The notes beneath the pieces were generated by a model. That model saw only the letters and a list, made by a program, of their open reading frames with translations, had not been told where the DNA came from and ran no database searches. From Candidatus Poribacteria bacterium (GTDB lineage Bacteria; Poribacteria; WGA-4E; WGA-3G), in assembly GCA_028818995.1 (NCBI GenBank), contig JAPPMR010000399.1:17421-24660 (forward strand): a stretch of 7,240 nt of DNA. Direction: 5' to 3'. Of this stretch, positions 6,101-7,240 are shown one piece after another; positions within the stretch are counted from its first letter, which is position 1, and the number at the start of each line of letters is the position of its first letter. The position numbers and the translations under genes are program-made.

Positions 6101-6873
6101 CAATCATCACAGATTCGTTCCCGTAGATGGACAAGTTTTCGGTTGAGAAAATGGTAAATCGGATGAAAAAAGAAAATAGCACCAACCAAATGTGAAAAGA
6201 GATTTGTTAACCAATCCAGTCTTTGTACGTGTGCTAATTCGTGAGCTGCTACCAATTCAAACTGTTCAAGATTTAACTTTTTTGGAATCAGAATATAGGG
6301 CGATAACCAACCAAATGAAATCGGTGACATTATCCGATCCGAGAAACAGACGGTGACCGGACGATTTATGTTCAGCTTTTGAGCCAATCGTTTACAGACT
6401 GCCTGATATGCACCATCAGCTACTGTAGCGGTGCGGCGGAGTCGGTGGATTCGATACAAACCAAAAGCAACACGCATTAACATAGCAAGTGTCCCAATAG
6501 TCCAGATGCAGAGTATTAGATTGGTCGTAGTCCAATTATAGGAGAACTGGCTACCAGTAACCGTCCGTTCCTGCGATTGCATGTTGCTTTCAGTTAATGA
6601 AATCTCTGGCAGGTCTGCAGTTTGAGCAGCTAAAGCAGATATGTTAACAGGCTGCATCTGCGTTAATTCTGGTGACGTGCTGCCGATTGAAATTGCTGGC
6701 ACAAACTGATTTAAAACGAATAGGATTGGCAAACTGAGCAGAAACAATAACCAAAGCAGATGGGTTGTGCTGTTTGTGCGGCGAAAACGTCTTGCGATAA
6801 GCCATGTCAAACCACCTAATAATCCCCATTGCCATGAACAGTTGAGCAGTGAAAGTAGAATTTGCTTAGTCAT
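3172..6873 (-). CDS. BlaR1/MecR1-like M56 membrane zinc metallopeptidase with a large multidomain extracytoplasmic sensor
   Basis: This 1233-residue protein is about twice the length of BlaR1. Predicted membrane helices lie near residues 5-27, 38-58, 117-139 and 317-336, with a hydrophobic, possibly re-entrant segment at 222-243. The peptidase M56 core has the zinc motif HELAH (211-215, catalytic Glu212) and a likely third ligand, Glu252 in 'LRERICDDWV'. The 41-residue spacing from the first His matches BlaR1, so the protease looks intact. After the last helix come a Lys/Glu-rich linker (about 354-388), redoxin-like repeat 1 (392-587), a helical linker (588-675), repeat 2 (676-854), an Arg/Glu-rich linker with an EF-hand loop (917-928), repeat 3 (954-1136) and an ExbD/TolR-like end (about 1155-1215). 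No cysteine occurs after residue 329. No penicillin-binding motif was recognised. By analogy with BlaR1, binding outside would activate the inner protease and relieve repression by the adjacent BlaI-type protein. The ligand is unknown. Confidence 0.88.
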   Translation of the reverse strand: MTKQILLSLLNCSWQWGLLGGLTWLIARRFRRTNSTTHLLWLLFLLSLPILFVLNQFVPAISIGSTSPELTQMQPVNISALAAQTADLPEISLTESNMQSQERTVTGSQFSYNWTTTNLILCIWTIGTLAMLMRVAFGLYRIHRLRRTATVADGAYQAVCKRLAQKLNINRPVTVCFSDRIMSPISFGWLSPYILIPKKLNLEQFELVAAHELAHVQRLDWLTNLFSHLVGAIFFFHPIYHFLNRKLVHLRERICDDWVIQLTGARKNYAQCLLDLVHPKEQSIPLTLGLNEPSELESRINLILKNNRQLDLQPRRRLLVVAVTLLLTCLPLLAMAQLVPLRTVQLSLFAQTPQESEKAVEKVEKKRGEQKKLAKMKNEKEYKEDKSIKVLDPSAFNKSQENRLFSGPQPGEKLPPLKVIGISGEIDGKSFDITAKADGKPLVLFLQDTNGVGIKGLVGVSNLLLKIDAFQKRHSKAIGAEKSNQRLQIGVVLLADDLDALPEWASEMLKAEIPNEILKGLSPDGREGPGSYGLNRNVAQTVIIAKDGKVLHNFAFTQPMLYTDPHFLGAIAQAIEVEPATLEKWLNSAQAKRSERKIVSARLVGTRFDGLRDSFLKLHDAVMNGKVSKEEVAEKLKKLGITWEEGEELLKKEQEGDKAMDRKPQYENRRQVRIADPKNFSTSQEKQIFSGPQPGEKLPPLKATGIRGAAKGKTFDFIAKAGGQPLVLLLQDESGVGLRGLYDISRMVEKIANESKQKLQMSVVFLSDDSAALKQITRHVPENVLVGISPDGREGPGSYGLNRNVSQTVIIAKEGKVLHNFAFTQPLLFADPHVLGAIADVIQEQPETVAKWLNEKPAEGKRMQRDREKMEREGERDPSPEERIRREGDPKVSPEGRRMEREGERDPSREELVKRFDKDGDGKLNREEGLAARRALANRENQNRYRNAYVEVKNPAEFKKTQKKELFSGPQPGEKLPELKVKGINGETKDKTYDVIAKAEGQALVLFLQDESGLGLRGLLGFSRLFTQIAETSKQTMLMNAVFLGDTPDTLENQVSRLIPHIPSGVLLGISPDGREGPGSYGLNRSVAQTVIVAKDGKVLHNFAFTQPMLRPDPHVLGAIGEAIGVKPTTLEKWLNRKTHTIEIKDPTETEKTGKILLNDREVQIDELSSLLLNLPEEQKALIIIESGENVPREQLVKVLNITKKAGIIEYIFPRIARIEKILNSNRNSSSKD
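3229..3411 (-). other. ExbD/TolR periplasmic-domain-like segment at the C terminus of the M56 protein (about residues 1155-1215)
   Basis: The segment 'KILLNDREVQIDELSSLLLN' is followed by 'ALIIIESGENVPREQLVKVL' and 'NITKKAGIIEYIF'. This matches the pattern of the ExbD/TolR C-terminal domain: a strand with an 'N/D-G-x-x-V' turn, 'ELxxxL', a strand ending in a polar residue, 'VPxxxLVxVLxxxKKAGI', and a final strand. In ExbD/TolR this part lies in the periplasm and couples to the ExbB/TolQ motor. Here it has no membrane anchor of its own and sits on the outer end of the sensor. The assignment is by pattern memory, not by search. Confidence 0.6.
3466..4014 (-). repeat. Redoxin-like repeat 3 of the M56 protein (residues 954-1136)
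   Basis: This is the third copy, 183 residues, from 'NPAEFKKTQKKELFSGPQPG' to 'LEKWLN'. It shares 'ALVLFLQDESGLGLRGLLGF', 'GISPDGREGPGSYGLNRSV' and 'LHNFAFTQPMLRPDPHVLGA' with the other copies. Like them it is free of cysteine. It is followed by the ExbD/TolR-like segment, whereas repeats 1 and 2 are followed by charged linkers. Confidence 0.85.
4090..4125 (-). other. EF-hand calcium-binding loop in the M56 protein (residues 917-928)
   Basis: The twelve-residue loop DKDGDGKLNREE has Asp at positions 1, 3 and 5, Gly at 6, a hydrophobic Leu at 8, Asn at 9 and Glu at 12, which is the canonical EF-hand pattern. It is preceded by a helical 'REELVKRF' and followed by 'GLAARRAL', giving a helix-loop-helix. 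It is a single motif between repeats 2 and 3. Calcium binding is likely from the pattern but unproven. Single EF-hands (dockerin or EF-hand_5 style) are common in exported planctomycetal and poribacterial proteins. Confidence 0.8.
4147..4266 (-). repeat. Arg/Glu-rich linker with a duplicated MEREGERDPS unit (residues 870-908)
   Basis: Between redoxin-like repeat 2 and the EF-hand, the ten-residue unit MEREGERDPS occurs at residues 870-879 and again at 899-908. Between the copies lies similar material ('EERIRREGDP'). The stretch is dense in Arg and Glu, with Gly and Pro breaks, and is probably an extended or partly helical charged spacer. The DNA copies are similar but not identical, indicating a local tandem duplication that has begun to diverge. 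Confidence 0.75.
4312..4848 (-). repeat. Redoxin-like repeat 2 of the M56 protein (residues 676-854)
   Basis: This is the second copy, 179 residues, from 'DPKNFSTSQEKQIFSGPQPG' to 'VAKWLN'. It keeps the shared blocks 'FSGPQPGEKLPPLK', 'PLVLLLQDESGVGLRGL', 'GISPDGREGPGSYGLNRNV', 'TVIIAKEGKVLHNFAFTQP' and 'DPHVLGAI'. It lacks the insertion seen in repeat 1 and is closest in length to repeat 3. No cysteine or other obvious redox residue stands at the usual active-site position; the residues there are QDESG. Confidence 0.85.
5113..5700 (-). repeat. Redoxin-like repeat 1 of the M56 protein (residues 392-587)
   Basis: This is the first of three homologous units. It runs from 'DPSAFNKSQENRLFSGPQPG' through 'KPLVLFLQD', 'LSPDGREGPGSYGLNRNVAQ' and 'LHNFAFTQP' to 'LEKWLN'. 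The order of elements (a 'PGEKLPPL' entry strand, a hydrophobic 'PLVLFLQD' strand where thioredoxins carry their CxxC, then a 'TVIIAKDGKVLHNF' hairpin) resembles the peroxiredoxin/TlpA-like thioredoxin fold, but no cysteine is present. It is the longest copy (196 residues), with about 16 extra charged residues around 470-486. The homology of the repeats is directly visible; the fold assignment is inference. Confidence 0.85.
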
Positions 6874-6876
6874 CGG

Positions 6877-7240
6877 TTACTCCTTTTGATGTTGAATTTC
6901 AGATATTTCTTCGGGCTGGTAGTCATTGATAAGTTTTTGTAAACGGTTGAGTTCAGACGGAGTTGTTTGTCGAACTTCAAGTAGCGTGTTCACCAGTTTT
7001 TCTGCCGAATTGTCAAAGAGCCGTTCCAGCAAATCGTTGAGCATGGAATGTGTAATCTCTGTTTCTTTGACTAAAGGTTGGTAAACGAATGTTCGACCGT
7101 CCACTTGATGTGATAAAAAACCTTTCTTTTCAAGACTTTTCATGGTGGTGGCGACAGTGGTATACGCGAGTTTCCTGTCTATGTTATCAAGAACATCATT
7201 GACTGTGGCACGCGTCAGTTTCCACACCACTTTCATTACC
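6877..7240 (-). CDS. BlaI/MecI/CopY-family transcriptional repressor, 5' end cut by the window
   Basis: This is a winged-helix DNA-binding repressor of the BlaI/MecI/CopY family, a cytoplasmic dimer that normally represses its own operon until the partner membrane protease triggers its cleavage. About 120 residues are visible. Numbering from the first in-frame Met (ATG at 7236-7234), residues 1-24 cover the first helices ('MKVVWKLTRATVNDVL'), 25-41 the recognition helix ('AYTTVATTMKSLEKKGFL'), 43-55 the wing ('VDGRTFVYQPL') and about 64-105 the helical dimerisation region. That Met is probably not the true start: the codon before it is Val in the same open frame, and in this family 'V/I-M-K-V-V/L-W' is internal, about ten residues in. 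The gene therefore continues past the window edge. It lies directly upstream of an M56 protease gene, the standard pairing. Its operator should be upstream and is not visible. Family assignment is firm; the regulated genes are unknown. Confidence 0.92.
   Translation of the reverse strand, partial: VMKVVWKLTRATVNDVLDNIDRKLAYTTVATTMKSLEKKGFLSHQVDGRTFVYQPLVKETEITHSMLNDLLERLFDNSAEKLVNTLLEVRQTTPSELNRLQKLINDYQPEEISEIQHQKE
6880..6887 (-). promoter_or_regulatory. Ribosome binding site of the M56 gene, embedded in the end of the repressor gene
   Basis: The minus strand reads AAAAGGAG, then six bases, then the ATG at 6873. The purine run forms the last Gln-Lys-Glu codons of the repressor, whose TAA stop (6879-6877) is separated from the next ATG by only CCG. 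This arrangement supports the chosen start and suggests translational coupling, so repressor and sensor protease would be made in a fixed ratio. Coupling is an inference from spacing. Confidence 0.8.

Noticed and set aside
3172..6873. Beta-lactam sensor (true BlaR1)
   Set aside because: No S-x-x-K, S-x-N or K-T-G arrangement of a penicillin-binding domain was recognised in the extracytoplasmic part, and no beta-lactamase gene is in the window.
1..7240. CRISPR array, tRNA, rRNA or riboswitch
   Set aside because: No regularly spaced repeats, no cloverleaf or rRNA-like stretch and no recognisable riboswitch core were found; non-coding gaps are short.

Overview
All four genes in this window lie on the minus strand, so transcription runs from position 7240 towards position 1. 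The gene set is a BlaI-type repressor, a BlaR1/M56-type membrane metallopeptidase, a Tat-exported DUF1501 protein and a secreted PQQ-like beta-propeller protein with an 'NWNQFRGPNGDG' start. This combination, with moderately AT-rich DNA and dispersed palindromic repeats, is what I would expect from Candidatus Poribacteria or Planctomycetota. That placement is inferred from gene content and recalled sequence style; no marker gene is present to prove it.

Region by region: 7240-6877 holds the 3' part of a BlaI/MecI-family repressor gene whose true start lies beyond the window. Three bases after its stop codon begins a 1233-aa M56 (BlaR1-like) gene (6873-3172), whose ribosome binding site sits inside the last codons of the repressor gene. 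A 93-bp gap follows, then a DUF1501 gene (3078-1717). A 189-bp gap follows (1716-1528), containing a perfect 44-bp palindrome flanked by a second imperfect inverted repeat. The PQQ-like propeller gene (1527-166) comes next. The last 165 bases (165-1) have no gene and decay into homopolymer runs with overlapping hairpins, which look like a contig end at a repeat, a terminator, or both.

How the genes may work together: the first two form a classical two-gene switch in which a membrane zinc protease senses something outside the cytoplasm and relieves repression by the BlaI-type regulator. The unusual part is the sensor. In place of the penicillin-binding domain of BlaR1, the extracytoplasmic portion has about 900 residues. 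It contains three tandem copies of a cysteine-free thioredoxin/peroxiredoxin-like domain, a helical linker, an Arg/Glu-rich linker with one canonical EF-hand loop, and a C-terminal segment resembling the periplasmic domain of ExbD/TolR. The signal it senses cannot be read from the sequence. The two downstream genes encode exported proteins of kinds that often occur near each other in these phyla; whether the BlaI-type protein controls them is unknown, and I see no BlaI-type operator in front of either.
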